From assembly GCA_035772785.1 (NCBI GenBank), contig JAOCPU010000014.1, positions 62,001 through 126,000 of the forward strand: DNA of 64,000 nt. The letters are read 5' to 3'. This document shows, piece after piece, positions 1 through 12,937 of the stretch (positions within the stretch are counted from its first letter, which is position 1; the number at the start of each line of letters is the position of its first letter). Made by a program: the position numbers and the translations under genes. The notes under the pieces are model-generated. The model made no database searches. It saw only the letters and a program-made list of their open reading frames with translations, and had not been told where the DNA came from. Source of the stretch: Phlebiopsis flavidoalba (taxonomy: Eukaryota; Basidiomycota; Agaricomycetes; Polyporales; Phanerochaetaceae).

Positions 1-1752
1 GTCTGCGTCATCGTCTGCCAGCCTTTTGCCATAGCTAAGGTAGAAACCAAAGAGGCTGCATAGCGTTGACAGTTGCGTGTAAATTCGGCAGGCCGTGTAT
101 ACATGTCGTAAAGTAGTTTCGCGGCTTCCGTTTCCTGCATTTCTTCGTATGCACCAACCACTGAAGCAAACATTGAGACGATAAATACAATGCTCGACAA
201 GCGGCATACCTTTGGGTTGTACCATCTGGTGGAAAGCGCTCTCTTTGCTTGCGAAGGGTTTCACCATATGGGAGAATGACAAGTCGTTTTTATTATTGAC
301 TGGTAACTTTTTTCCGGCATAAATCAGTTGTTTGCGAGAGGAATAGTTGTGACAGAGCGCTTTGTTGCAAGCTAAGGCCATTGAGTCAGTTGAGTAGTGA
401 GCTTGTGGCGCCTTGTAAGATAGCCGTACCGAGTTCCTCTGCATCTTTGGGAAAAATCTCCAAGAACTAGGAGCTTCATCTCCGGCGATATTTAATCTAG
501 GAGAAGTGGTCCTTGCTGGCGAAAATCTTAGCTGACGATCTTATGAGAAATCTCACACGCATAATTTACCGTATATATCATGCATCCCGCTTTGAAATAC
601 TTCCACGTATAACCATCGGTCCACTAATATTGGAAGTAGATTATCCTCATCAATTACGGTCAATACGGATCGAGGGGTTCCAGGGGCTGAAATACGAGAG
701 GTGGCGCCGCGCGAGCTTGTACCTCTTTTGTGTGATTCCAGTATACTGCAACGCATGCTACAAAAGACTAGCTAGGAATCCAGACTGCCATGGCAAGAGT
801 TACTGGGCGACTGATGAGGATTTCTGACCGCGGCGAAGACGATGTTTCGAGGGACAAGGGGGGTGGGCACACGGGTTGCGATACGCCTCCGATAATGACT
901 GGGTTGAAAGTGGCAGTGGGCATCATGATATATGGAAGGTTTGACGAACATGTCAGACATCTGTTGTGTCTCCTGCGGTGAAACAAAGAATAGGCTTAAT
1001 AGTCGCACGATTGAAATGGAAAGTCGCACACCTCGGCTGATCTACTCCTGGCCAGCCTGGAGGGCTACAGCGTCGCCTTGAGAGCTGATAGATCGCTATT
1101 CAGCGTTGTATTGCGCTGGGGCTTCCTTCTGTCTTGTTGGTGGATGAGCTACCGAGCATCAGGATATCCCGGCGGAAGTGGCAGGATTGCGCGGGCAGCA
1201 CGCAGCATGTTGGTATGTCACGACAAGCCATCAAACTGTCAGGAGACGATGCTAACGTTTGGTGACATCGAGACGAGATCTGGACATTTCGACATGGAAG
1301 TGCAAGGCACAAAGTAGGTCATCGCTCCGGCGCGGAGTATGCGGTCAAAAGTCGACCATGAGCGCCACGAAGACTCTGCTTGCCGCATCAAACTATCAAA
1401 TGTAATTTTTGGCCAGCGTCTTGATGACACCGAGCCCCTGCATCCCACAAATTTCATTTCTAGCATCGTGCACTGCCTTTTCTGCGATTTATTGTTTCCG
1501 AGGTGACGTTCTAGCTCCTCCGTAGACTACTTAGGGGCTCTTAGGTACATTCATCAGAGCGTACACGGGAGGTAATTTAAGACATTGAGCGCTTCTGTAA
1601 CGGCTTGACCGTTACACGGCCTTTCGTGGTACGCCTTCGGGTATGGAGACGACTCGTGTTACGTAGCTGATCCCTAGCCCTCTGGGTCTCACGGGCTTTT
1701 TCTCGTCTTGTTGATTATTCATTTTCTTTTGGTCGGCGCCGGAGCGCGCTGC

Positions 1753-1830
1753 GCTTGTGCTTGTGCTTGTGCTTGTGCTTGTGCTTGTGCTTGTGCTTGT
1801 GCTTGTGCTTGTGCTTGTGCTTGTGCTTGT
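1753..1830 (+). repeat. Hexanucleotide microsatellite (GCTTGT)13
   Basis: Thirteen perfect head-to-tail copies of GCTTGT run through this span, followed by a decayed tail (GCTTTTGCTTTCGCT) to about 1845. Because the unit is six bases, both strands stay open through it: Cys-Ala dipeptides on + and Ser-Thr dipeptides on -. Those open frames are a by-product of the repeat and are not evidence of coding. Confidence 0.97.
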
Positions 1831-4800
1831 GCTTTTGCTTTCGCTAAGCACTCCTCCCGTCACGCTTTACTGGCTTCACTTCTTGTACCAGTCGCGCTTG
1901 TACGTCTTCTTGCGAAACCAACGCCAGTAACAACGTCCTTCTACTCGGAAACCCTCTTGTTTGCCTCTTTCGACGTCCCCCGGCTCCCCCTCGCGTCCCT
2001 TATGACCCCGAACTCGACACCCTTGTCATAGCTACCGAGTCAAGGGTTTCGAGTCAACCAGCTGCAGAGATGTGCAGGCGGTCGAGTGGGAGATATGTTG
2101 CTGAAAGCATGGATGTGATGTAACTCCTAAAAGAGCATATCGGAGATAATCAGCCGCCCCGGGCAAACATCACCTGATCATGCACTCAACGGCGTGAACG
2201 TTTGACACCTCGAACTTGAACGTGTCCTTGGTCTCAACGCATACGCTCCCTCCGTCTAAGCCAGAATCTGATGATACACCGCCATGTAACTTGCACCCAA
2301 TGCTTAGCGTAACCGAACTCACCCCCGGACGGTCGCGGCGTCCGAGACGATGATGCCGCGTGCCAGCGCACGATGAGTTCTTGAATCACCGCTGGAAAGA
2401 TCAATGTATGGAAGAAGACGACAAAACTCCGGGTTGACCGAACTCCATTCTCGATGATCTGCTGATGTTCCAACCGGGCAGGATGCCCGCTTCAAAGTTC
2501 GTTGATTGCACTTGCACTTATGGATATGGTGAGAGAACCTGATGGATCCCCTTGGGCGTAACTGGGAATATACTCATTCAAGTCGGGATGGGCTTAAGTA
2601 AATGACTACATGATCCGCAATTCTCAATAGTGTAAAGGTCGGAGCCCCACTATTCTTCTATACACTATCATGTGTTTATGCATGGTGACTACTAGGCCGC
2701 ACTAATAGGTTTTGTAGACATTGTACTGATGTACTGGGACCGCTATCGGCATATCCGTACTGTAACCATTTGGTGTCACGCCTGAGGGCAGTGAGTGAGG
2801 ACGATTGAGTGAAGTAAACAGGTCGAATTAATTGTGGTGACTATTGATGGCTACGTTAGTGCCAATATTCGGCTTGGAGCCAGAGCTCAGCACTCCGATC
2901 CAACCCCCTCTCTCCCCGGTGCATTGGATAGCTAGTAGCATACCATGTGACACGGCGCTATGAATTGGCCCTGATGTGGCACCGTGTTATTTTTAGACAG
3001 TATACCGAGGGAGGCATTCCCTAGGCAGCTCTTTTTACCAGGGGGAAGAACGAGCAGGTCCTTTGTCTATGCATTATACAGCTACGAGTAGTTGATGCAA
3101 TGGCGATTAGGTCTGTGCACAAACTCGTGGCCCAGGTTTTCTCGATCACACTATGAGGGGAGATGTTGATAGCGTTATTATAATGATTCAGTATGAGAAT
3201 TTCTGACGGTCGCTTGCATAAATATAGATGACTAGGATGAGCTCCCATGTACATTGCGATTCGCAAAACCCTTCAGGCAGTTGAGGACGATTCTACTATG
3301 TAAGTAGTAGGTGAAGCTACTAGTAAGAACAGGACTCAGCTCTCATTCGGGCAGACGCTATCAGCGCCCGCCCCAATCACGGGGACGTTCCCAGAATGAT
3401 AGATGGCAACAAAAGCTTATGTAGCTGTACTTGCGAGTCTGTACTAGTGTGTCGTGTTATTTGATATCGGCTTTATGTGATAGTGATCTAATAGCCGTAA
3501 TCCCCCTCACAAGTCCGTAGACGATACTCTTCGACGATGGACTATATGATGGACATCTACTCAAGCGGACTGAATTTATCCCCTTCTCAAGCAATACGAT
3601 CTATGTAGGCTGGGGCCACCTTATAGGCTACATGCTTGGGGTCTCGGAATGAACTTGAGTGGTCGCACGGTGTCGGGGTGCCTCAGACGACATATAGCGA
3701 AAATTCATGTTGTGCTCACCGGCAATTTGCAGTACAGACACGTGACCTTGAACTCAAAACATTTGAAAACGACATCAGAAGCCCCCTTGTCGAAGCCATT
3801 CAGGTTTTGATTGTATTCCGACCACCTTGAATACTCTCACAGGTCATGCACAGATCAAGTCACACGACATACAATGCAACCCTGACATACCGAGGTGGGC
3901 CCTGATTGACCATGGTGTGCATTTTCTTCGTAGAGCTTGATGAGACCATCGAGGGCAAGTGATGTTTATGCTCATCCGGGTGAGTGCGGGCGTGTACTTG
4001 AAATGGGCAGCTCAATGCGAACGACAGGAGCCCATGGTGATAAGCTTGAGTGGTCTGGAGTAGTAGTGGTGAGGGGATATGAATCCGTGGATTATTAAGG
4101 TTGCATAACCATTTGGTCTTAGTATTTGACTGCCTCAGCCACAGGATGAAGCTCCCGTTCCATGCGTACACTGTAGTTGGGTTTTCGGCGCCCGCTACAT
4201 CACAGCATGCTCCACAAGAATCTACATCGCCTTCTTTTTGCTTCGCGGGAGCCTATCTATCGCAAGTTTGTTGCGCATAGTGACGCCGCACACGTGATGA
4301 TGACTCATCACTGTGTCAGTCGCCATATCCGGTACGCGACCACACGCCGTTTTCGGACAAGTATCCGATGGTGCTCGGGGGTTTCGAGTATCACTGATGC
4401 TACAGACCGTGGTGGGGTGATGAGCGATTGTGCGCGTCCATATGTAGTGGCGTTTGTACGCTCGGCACATGCGCAGTGCTCAATACCAGAAAGTTTGATG
4501 ATGAAATCTGATCGCAACCAGAATAATCGGTGAGTATTGTGCCAACGCCGAGATTTGGTATGTCTCGCAAAATCCAAGCATGTCATTAGTGTGTGATAGT
4601 GTGGGTGAATAATGCCAATCATGGTCTCTGAGTTGAGGGTATCAAGGGTGGGGTGGGGGGGTTAGTCTCCGAGTCGTAACAGCTGAGCACACGCCAAGGG
4701 GTATCGCAAACGGCATTGTGCATGGTGAGAGGCGAAGAGCTCATCGGAAGACCTTTGAGAGTAAGGCCACACCACCACGCTACCCATACTTCCATCTTCA

Positions 4801-5286
4801 ACTGTTCATACTTCTCTCCGTCTCCGCTCGGCGACCGTTCTTATCGAAGTAAGGGCACCCCCTCCCGAAGGTGGACAGAACCTGGCCCAACTGATAGCTC
4901 CCCACCCGGCCGCGGTTGCCACGTCAGCCACCGGCCGAGTAGGTACTGGCAAGGTTCTGGACACAGAGAATCATCTGCTCGGGACCGAGTTCGCACAGTA
5001 TGAAATCTTGCGAGAGGACAAACCTGGGTTAGCTTGTCGAGATTCAGTTAGTAGAGCTAGCCCTTCTTTCAGTGTCGCGGACACTCTGTTAAATCAAGAG
5101 TGATATGTCAAACAGAAAAGGGAAAAGACAAAAAGAAAAATCCCCGCATCGCTAGCACATATTTAGCGTTTGTATACGACACAGTTCGCCATACCAAGTT
5201 GGCAAAGCTCTCAAAGTGCGGTGGCTCGGAATGCCGAACGGTTGCGTTTGAACTACCATCTTAATCCAACAAATCTACTACACATA

Positions 5287-5347
5287 GACATTGTTAGAAA
5301 AACGTACAACGATGGTGAGACATTGTTAGAAACATACAAGATGGTGA
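5287..5347 (+). repeat. Tandem duplication of about 30 bp
   Basis: Two adjacent copies start with GACATTGTTAGAAA and end with GATGGTGA: 5287-5318 (32 nt) and 5319-5347 (29 nt). They differ by a few bases and a short indel. No gene is recognised around them. Confidence 0.85.
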
Positions 5348-8300
5348 GCAATATTCCAAATGCACCCCAAGTAATTAGCAGTATATTCCGTGGATTCTAC
5401 GCAGACAACGTGGACGCAAGAGCAATGCGCCGCTATAATGGAAGGCGACCTTGCGCAAGTTGCCCGTCTTGGTTCGCATGGATCGTTTTTCTCGTTGTTC
5501 GAGGCGACAGTCTAGGTCCGGGTGTTAACATCACCACCGCATCATGGTCACAACCACCGGGCAGAAGCCTTCACTTGCTGTATGGCCGACTTGCTCTGCC
5601 AGTGAGACTGACAGAGGCTTCATATCATCGACATGATTGGACCTATCGGACTTCATGATGCCCATAATTGCACCGTCAAATTTTCATTCCTCTCGAGACC
5701 GGTGATTTTATACCTATTTTATTTTGATGAGATAATTATGACAAGTCACGATACTTTGTTTTCTGATAGTAAAGAGTCACCTGAGTTTATTCAACGTTCC
5801 AGAGGCAGTGCAGTCCTCAACAAGGCTTCGTAACGTAAACTCGGGGGGTTGTATATTCTTGATGGAGCTCTTCTATCTATGCGTGGTATGGAAAGATTGT
5901 ACGAAACGTTCAAATTGAGTGAGCTTGAGCATAGTCTTCCCCTTCCCCCTGTTCGACGTCGTCGACAAACAAGGCCCACAGGCTGGGAAGCAACTGGAAA
6001 GCGTGTAGACCCCGAACCTACGTTGAGTATACGACTCACGAGGAACGTCGGCAATAGTACATGACATCCGGTCAATGGTTGTGACCAAATTTTATGCTTC
6101 CATGCTCACGTAGCTTACACGCTTCACTTTGAACGTAAATCTTGTCAGAATGCGAAAATGCTCATCTAGCCCGCGTGATGCGTAAAAAACGACGCGCCTC
6201 ACGAGTCACATTTACACTTCTAACCATTTCAACGTCCCTTTAACCGAGTATGCGGTTCGAACTCCCGCCTCTCCTGACTTATCGATTTGGTTGGCGGGAA
6301 CGCGTTTCAAACCTTTGCAAAATCGGTGCAGTCGACCAAGAAGGCTCTAATGCACCGGTGATTGACGCATGACTGATGCCCCCGAACACCTTGGAATCGG
6401 AAGCGCCGGGACCCTGGAATACCTCCAACCGTTACAGCACCCTGTCTAGTGACTCCGATCCCTACGACACCTCCCTCGACAGGGTCTGCTTGCTGTTTCT
6501 GGTCACTCGTTGCTTGTGACATGAGAGCTTTGATTGAAGCACCATGTCACAACAGACGACAGATGCTATCCAGAACGTTATCCCAGACCAGTAAGTTTTG
6601 AACTCCTGCCCTTGCTGCTACCAAGTGCCGCGGAAGATCGGACGGGCCGATATACTCGGACATTTGTATTGACGGTCCCATGGGAGCCATAATATGGTAC
6701 TCTTCCGCACTTACATAACAATTGTTCTCCATCGGCTGACAGACAGTGACACCTTATGTCCAAAACACAAGCCATCAGGGTCACTGTCCAAACTTCGGGG
6801 CGTGCCGCTGAACAAGTGATTCAGCGTACACAAATACTGGAGCCGAAAAGTCAACAATTCACGATCGGACACATGACGTACGACTTGCGTACGAATCAGG
6901 ACAATGCGTCAACTCTATTTATAGGCCAAACCAACAACTAACAAACTGTGAATATCTGGACTCAGCAAGTCGCACGACTTCCACTCCTGAGCCTACCAAG
7001 GCGTCGACCCGAGTACACCCTCGTAATTGTGAATGTGCCTTGGCCCCCTCTAGATCAAAGTAGGCCAGCCCGCATGTCGCGAGACCACTGCCCACTACAC
7101 AAGCATGCCGCTCCTAGATGCAAATCCCATCGCATGACCCCTGCCTGGGTTCCGGCAACATGAAAACACATCCAAAGCGGATGCATCGAAATCCTCAATT
7201 CACACTCGACGACAGTGGGAGATCAATACCCAGGGATACCATGTCCGTGACACTCCCGAAGGCACCCCCAGGCGGTTTCAACTCGGGACACTGGTCTTCT
7301 AATCGGCTGACGATTCTAATTCTATGCGCAGAACACGACCCCAATGACACGATGTCGCGCCCCGGGACCAGCGTGGACCCGATTAGGGTTACCATTGAGA
7401 TCACACAAAACGACCACTGTTTAGTCCGCGGTGAGGTCGGGACAGCTAGTAACTATCAGCCCGTACATGAAGGACGCCAACTGGACGTGCCCGTCAACAA
7501 CTAGACCCACCTTCCCGTCTGGTAGATACCTTGCACCTCTCGCCTCTCGAAGCGCTTGGACTAGTCATTGGCTCGTCATTCGATCTGCATGTAGGCAGAA
7601 CCTCGCGTCTTGTGATTTTTCAAATGAGCAGAGCTGCCGTAACGATGGTATCATGTAAAATCAACATGACCAATCCCTTGGCGCCCATCACCGATCAATT
7701 AGGGATCGGGTCATGTGAGGCGTCCTTCTCCTTTCGGGGTCATGCATCGTTCACATGTCTATCTGTAACTTGCAGGGAGTACACTCAAAAAAAAAAGGGG
7801 GGCCCCCGCTAGTACGCCGCTAATTCTGTACAGACACGGCTCTCACAAGTTTTATAGAAGAGCGTCTACAAATGCGTGAGCATTGGAATCTCCATCACAT
7901 GTTTGACAACATAGGGTCGCTCGCGGTTACTTAAAACAGTTCACAGAGGGAAATAAGGCCATGGATACCGAGGGGGGCTAAGCTATTGGGCCAATTGTGA
8001 GCCCATAAGTCTATCGCTCAGGAATCCCAGGTTTCGAACAATGCTAGTAAATTGATTTAACGGCTCACTCGCACACAAAACGTCTAATGCTTTGTGTAGA
8101 TTTTGGGGACCACCTGCTACGGCTGGGACTGCCGTAGTGCCTCGTTTTTTCGATGGGCCGATGTCGTCTACGAACTACCTCGGTAACAAAACTTGTTTGT
8201 ACCGCACCATTTTATAATCTCCGTCGTCATGTTGAGAGCCAGAGCTTTCACACTCAACGCCGTAGATACTCGCTGTCTGATAGCGAACGTAAGCAGACCT

Positions 8301-8569
8301 ATGCCGTATGCTGGCGGCTAAAACGCCGAGATTTATGCTTTAGGCATGACACGAGATTTATGACAATCCATATAAAATCTCATACTACCCCCCAGTCATC
8401 GCTCCCTTGTGAACCAGTATCGCACTCTCGTTGTTACACCACAGTGAAGGTTCAATGTTCTCGACCAATGACAAGTCATCTTCTAGATACCATTCCTCAC
8501 GGTGAGTCGCTTCTGCCCTACGCTAGTCACTCCCATTGATGAAGACATGGTAGGATCCTTAGGGTGTGA

Positions 8570-9400
8570 CCGCGCTGCATCGTACAATGTTTCTTCTTTC
8601 AATGGCCATTGAAGTTCATCCTTAATCCTCGTCTTGACCAAAAACTGGTTCGTCGTTGTCGCCATTGTGAGCGCTCGTTCTCATCCGTCATTCAGATTGT
8701 GCGTATCATATTTTCATTGTACTAGACGAGCTTGTCTTGAGACGATGTGGCGTGATGGTAGTGGCAAGTTTGGGCACAATGATCGGCGGGCTGATCGTCA
8801 AAGATTAAGTTCGTCAAGCTGGAGCAGTATCAAGCAGATTTCACTCATACCTGGCTCTTTGGCTCGGTTTGCGACCCGACGCGCTCTATCACCATCTCTC
8901 TTGTTCAATTTTTTGGTAAGGTCGCTCGGCACCACCTTCGGCCGTCATCCCGCATGATCTGATATCATTGTTATAGCGTAGTTCAACAGAAACCCCTCTG
9001 CCTCGCGGCGGGTCACACACGAGATGACATCACCAGTCGTATAATTCGATGTGAGGATATATCACCCATGATAATCCTCTTGTTTGACTCACTGGCTTTC
9101 AGCGCACTGTTCAGACAGGTCTGCTTGGACGACGACGTTTTGCCCTCGGAGTTGTGATTGCATTATCTAGCGTCAGTAAGTAGTTCCAGCCCCGACTACA
9201 GTTAAGAATTTGAACGAATATTACCAGAGCTCCACCGGTGTATGTTCCGATGATACTGTTGACAATTCTACTTATTGAGCAGAGATGATCAGTCATCTAG
9301 CATTTCGGACTTCCTCTGTCAAAGCTGTACACTAATTCGATGCTTTCTTCACTAAATGCAAGACAGGCATGGACGAGACGGGAGACCACACAAAAAGACC
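8570..9400 (+). CDS. Candidate DUF6534-like integral membrane protein (heavily frameshifted)
   Basis: Several pieces, in the right order on the + strand but in different frames, resemble the basidiomycete seven-helix DUF6534 family. LTKNWFVVVAIV near 8637 resembles the family's Arg/Lys-Asn-Trp segment before a helix. THTWLFGSVCD followed by ITISLVQFF near 8850-8905 resembles the conserved Trp-Leu...Cys-Asp helix. YYQSSTGV...DDTVDN near 9217-9260 resembles the tail of that helix plus the Thr-Asp-...-Asn loop. MLSSLNARQAW at 9340-9372 resembles the Leu-Asn-Ala-Arg motif that ends the last helix. DUF6534 proteins are abundant in mushrooms and have no assigned function. Start, stop and exon borders cannot be set. 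The family assignment rests on my memory of its motifs, and the spacing between pieces is not ideal. Confidence 0.4.
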
Positions 9401-9989
9401 ATCTTGCACCCGGAAAAGTTGTCAATCAGCACCATGAACGAATATGTTTACTTTTGCAAATAACGATAATCATGCACAGTCCCACGAACTCTTTCCCTGG
9501 CATCCAAGTCGCAGTGACCTCTGTCTCTGCCGTGCATCATTCTGATGCTCCACGGACACAGACAGTAAGGTTCGAACTTCGACAACTCCATTGCGTTTGT
9601 ACCCATGCTTACATTCTTAATAGTCAACATACAACATGATGACAAACACGAGATGCAAGTTATACGGGAGATCGGAGCAAAAGGACGGCTCACTCGTGTA
9701 AAATGTTCAAAGCTTCCATATTATCTTACCCTAAAGATTTGCTGATATTAATTCGGGGCTCTTCGGTCGCTCTTCGTTCATGAACGAATCCTAACGACTC
9801 AGTCATTTTTTGTACGACCTAGTATGTACTCATCGCAACGCGAACTGTACCCATGGGACAGAATATTTAATTTCAAGGTTGCAGCCGCTCATGGGAACAT
9901 TTGGAGACTATCACAGGGCCGCGACCTCAAAAGCTGATACTGAGATATCACATTGAGAGCCGAAAGAATTACAACGATGCATTGGGTTA

Positions 9990-11156
9990 CGGATTCGTGA
10001 GGAGGTGATAATAACAAATGCGACGCCGGCTCCCTCACACCTTCCCATCATGGCATGACTACTTTTAAAAACCTGAGGCGACTTCTCTCCGCATGGGCCG
10101 CATTTCCACCTTCGGACTCAATACACCGCCTTTGCGACCAGCCTCTAATACCTCAGCAAGCTATCCCGCTTTGTCCCATCGTAGCTCGTCTTGTATGTGA
10201 GTCTCCTTCGTCATGACCGTGAGGGGGAGGGACGGATTGAGTTCGGAGACTGCGAGGCCGACGACGTGGATCGTTCCACCACATCGCACAGCGGAGAAGC
10301 ACAGGTCGAATGTAGCTGAGAGCCAACGAAGTCAAATGCGAAGTCGACGACGAGGTGTTTTCGCTCGAGAACTGCTAAGAGCGTTGCAGGGCTGGCAACG
10401 TAGTCCGCGGCCTGCCTCCTTCGTACGCCGAGCTCCAAGGATGTTTCACGAGTATCACACGCGATAACGCGTTCCACTCCTAGACAATGCTTCGCGATTT
10501 CAATGGCGTTGTAATCCCTAGACCACCGACGTCCAAGGCAGAGAATGGTATGCCCGGGTTGTGCCCGCAACCCGCAGCATGCCTTCATGCGTGGTACGGA
10601 GTGAGTACCGCGTCCGTTGCAGTCGAAACGACGCCGGGTGGAACCGTCTCTCGCCTCCCCAGGGGACAAGAACGACGCAGGCGGCACGGATGGCAGCGTA
10701 CTCGGCCCACGACCCGTCTGCACCGAGTCCGTATCCGAGAGTGCCGCATCGGTTGTCCATGTCCGGTGCGAACAGTTGTAGCATGTAGTTTTGAAGCAGG
10801 AGTTTGTCGTGTGGATAGCGACATAGCTTCCAATTGACAGCTCTGGATGTGTCGATAAAACTTGCGTGCCGAGCGTGTGCAATAATTCCTGGGAAGCGTT
10901 CAGGGATCATGACTCCGGAACGAGGTGGCACGATATTTACCTGCCCCCTCGTGCCCTAAAGTGAAGCCTGCTGGACCAGCCTGAGTCATCTGCGAGTGCA
11001 TTGCACCCTGGGGGTCCAAAATTCCGAGTCGGAGTGACAAACGCCTGCCGCGAGAATTTTAATGAGGACCTCGTCAGGAGCAGGGGTAGTGTATGCGCAG
11101 TGTCTGAGGGGATACTGGCTGCCCTACGGACGACCTGAAGCGATATGCAGAACCAT
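9990..11156 (-). CDS. Zinc-type medium-chain alcohol dehydrogenase
   Basis: NAD(P)-dependent dehydrogenase of the MDR family, expected to interconvert alcohols and aldehydes in the cytosol. The ATG at 11156 is followed, after one frame slip, by SAYRFRSSVGQPV. Then come PDEVLIKILAAGVCHSD (catalytic zinc Cys), LGHEGAG (Gly-His-Glu zinc site) and, after an apparent intron, SIGSYVAIHTTNSCFKTTCYNCS with clustered structural-zinc cysteines. YGLGADGSWAEYAA follows, then the nucleotide-binding part (NAIEIAKHCLGVERVIACDTR) and a C-terminal piece with TKETHIQDELRWDKAG and VLSPKVEMRPM. At least six frame changes separate these pieces, so no single frame covers the enzyme. Length (about 350 residues if joined by frame) fits the family. 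Substrate is unknown. The 3' end near 9990 is approximate. Confidence 0.82.
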
Positions 11157-12937
11157 TGTCTTGGGCGGTACTGTAGAGGCCATTCTTGCCATGGACTTGG
11201 TTATCGGAATATGAGTGCGCGGCACTCCCGATGTGAGTTATATACCACTGAAGGTTGGGGTTTGGTAGTTTAGGGTACACAGGCTGTCATAAAACGTGCG
11301 CACCCTTCACAAGGCTACCAATGCTTGGAGCTCGCTCATGATTACAACCCATTACAAAAGCACCTGATCGTAGGGCCGGGAGCATTGATCAAAGCTTAGC
11401 AGCCCTTTAAGTTTAGAAGGGCCAAAAATTGCATTTCTGTGGCTGATGTAGCGCCATTTGGGCGGATAAGGCCTATCGTTGCCTCTGAGGCTTAAAGGGC
11501 AATGCGTAGCCTCGTAGCATTGAATATAAGCGACTTTCCCGTCTGTTCATGACTATTTTCGTAAGTAAGCGTCGACTGGATTTGTGTTTGAGACCCGCAA
11601 AAATGCTTTTCGTGAGTACGTACCTGGCTCACGGGCAGACTCTTTCTAGCGCGGTGTGATGCATGGAGGAGAACGACCGCACTACTGAACGTGTGGAAGG
11701 CAGGAGCAGAAGAGAAAGACTAGGGTTAGCCGTCAGCGAGTGGTCAGAAGACTGATACCGTACCGATAACGCCAAGATTTGTGTGAAGGAATGGAAGAAG
11801 TCCGTTGTATCGCCAGTGCACGCGCTACGAGGTTCCATTGCTTCACGCACTGCACGCCACTATGGGTCAGCGTGTCCCATGTTATCCGAGAGGTTATAGT
11901 ATCCAGTAGATGGCCTTCCTAGATTGTCCTAGGCGGTGAGAGGTCACAGTGAATGATGAAGTCCCAGGTGTGCGACAGTCATGCAGCCGATGAATTTGCG
12001 CCATGCCACAAGGAAGAGCGGGACGATTCTCACCAGCGTGTCAATTATGCTTTGATACTATACGAAAGTACGATGCCCCTGCCAGGTTCCGTAGCATTGT
12101 GGCCAGCATGGGCTTCAGATGCAAGCGAATGAAACCGGTGCAATTCCTTCAACGTCACGAGTTCCATACACGATCACGTCGAGAGTTGACCGCGCCTAGG
12201 GACACCAGCTAGTCCGAGTCTACCTGTGCTATAATTTGCCAGGCATCATAGATACTGGCGTTGTCTACGTCTGGATGTCAGGTAAACGATTCAAACCCGA
12301 CATCCTTGGAAGCGCTCCTTGCTATAGACGGGCTGCTTTCAGCGAGCGATGTCACCGGCAACTAGAGATGATCAATCACAAGTCCACTCGCCATATCTCT
12401 ACTTGAGGAGACACTGAGAGATGTCATGGGAAGGTCGACCTTGAGGACATTCGGGATAAATCGAACAGACCGTTTCACATCCAGCGCGGAGGACTCCCAC
12501 AGGCGATCGTTTTATCATGCTGTCCCGCGGCTCCACCTGTCGAATTATCAGAGGCGGGCCAGCTAGTTCACCACGAGAGTCACAAATGGCTATTCTAGTA
12601 CAACACGCCATCAGCACCATACGACGACAGAGAAGGGGGCACCACCAAGCTTGGTATCCTGACATTGGGTCCGGGTTGCGGTAAGCACCGAAATAACACG
12701 TGATAATTGCCCAGTAGAACAATGGAAATGATCGTGGGCGAGGGCCGAGGATTACGGGACGAAACGAAACGGAAACGACTCAGATTAGTGCTGCAAAACA
12801 AATCAAGTCGATGAACCCAGCAAACGAAGAGTTGTGAATAAATCAATTCTTCCTGACCGTGAATATCGATACATTGACTCGTATTAGTGGGGTGGGTAGG
12901 GGAAATGGTAACCGTGAACAAGCTACGGGTATGTCCA
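11157..12937. other. Intergenic region between alcohol dehydrogenase and ISA1-like gene
   Basis: Upstream region of the alcohol dehydrogenase and downstream region of the Fe-S assembly gene. Apart from the MITE-like element I recognise nothing. Short open frames at 11629-11850 (-) and 12003-12212 (+) have no recognisable motif. Confidence 0.5.
11389..11515. mobile_element. MITE-like element, 127 bp, with 8-bp flanking direct repeat
   Basis: The octamer AGCATTGA occurs at 11381-11388 and again at 11516-11523. Between them the ends form an imperfect inverted repeat of about 25 bp, with a perfect core: GCCCTTTAAG at 11402-11411 against CTTAAAGGGC at 11491-11500. There is no coding capacity. An 8-bp target-site duplication with short terminal inverted repeats is the pattern of non-autonomous hAT-type elements. 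No copy is seen elsewhere in the window, and the outermost bases match less well than the core. Confidence 0.55.

Larger units (their letters stand above)
1..8560. other. Long stretch with no recognisable gene
   Basis: All six frames hold only short open stretches, the longest being 162 codons at 5170-5658, and none shows a family motif I recognise. Apart from a hexanucleotide microsatellite and a short tandem duplication, both listed separately, I see no RNA gene, terminal repeat or transposon domain. One frame at 4765-5103 on the + strand stays open for 113 codons but contains no ATG and no known motif. Recognisable genes elsewhere in this window are heavily frameshifted, so a real gene could be hidden here. 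Confidence 0.5.

Noticed and set aside
1612..2031. Overlapping open frames coding Ser-Thr or Cys-Ala repeats
   Set aside because: They exist only because a hexanucleotide repeat keeps both strands open. No motif lies outside the repeat.
6251..6275. tRNA B-box-like sequence GGTTCGAACTCC
   Set aside because: No A-box at the right distance upstream, and the T-stem pairs poorly. No tRNA fold can be built.
10211..10931. Several separate proteins in overlapping frames at the alcohol dehydrogenase locus
   Set aside because: They are fragments or shadows of one frameshifted dehydrogenase. Family motifs continue from one frame to the next.
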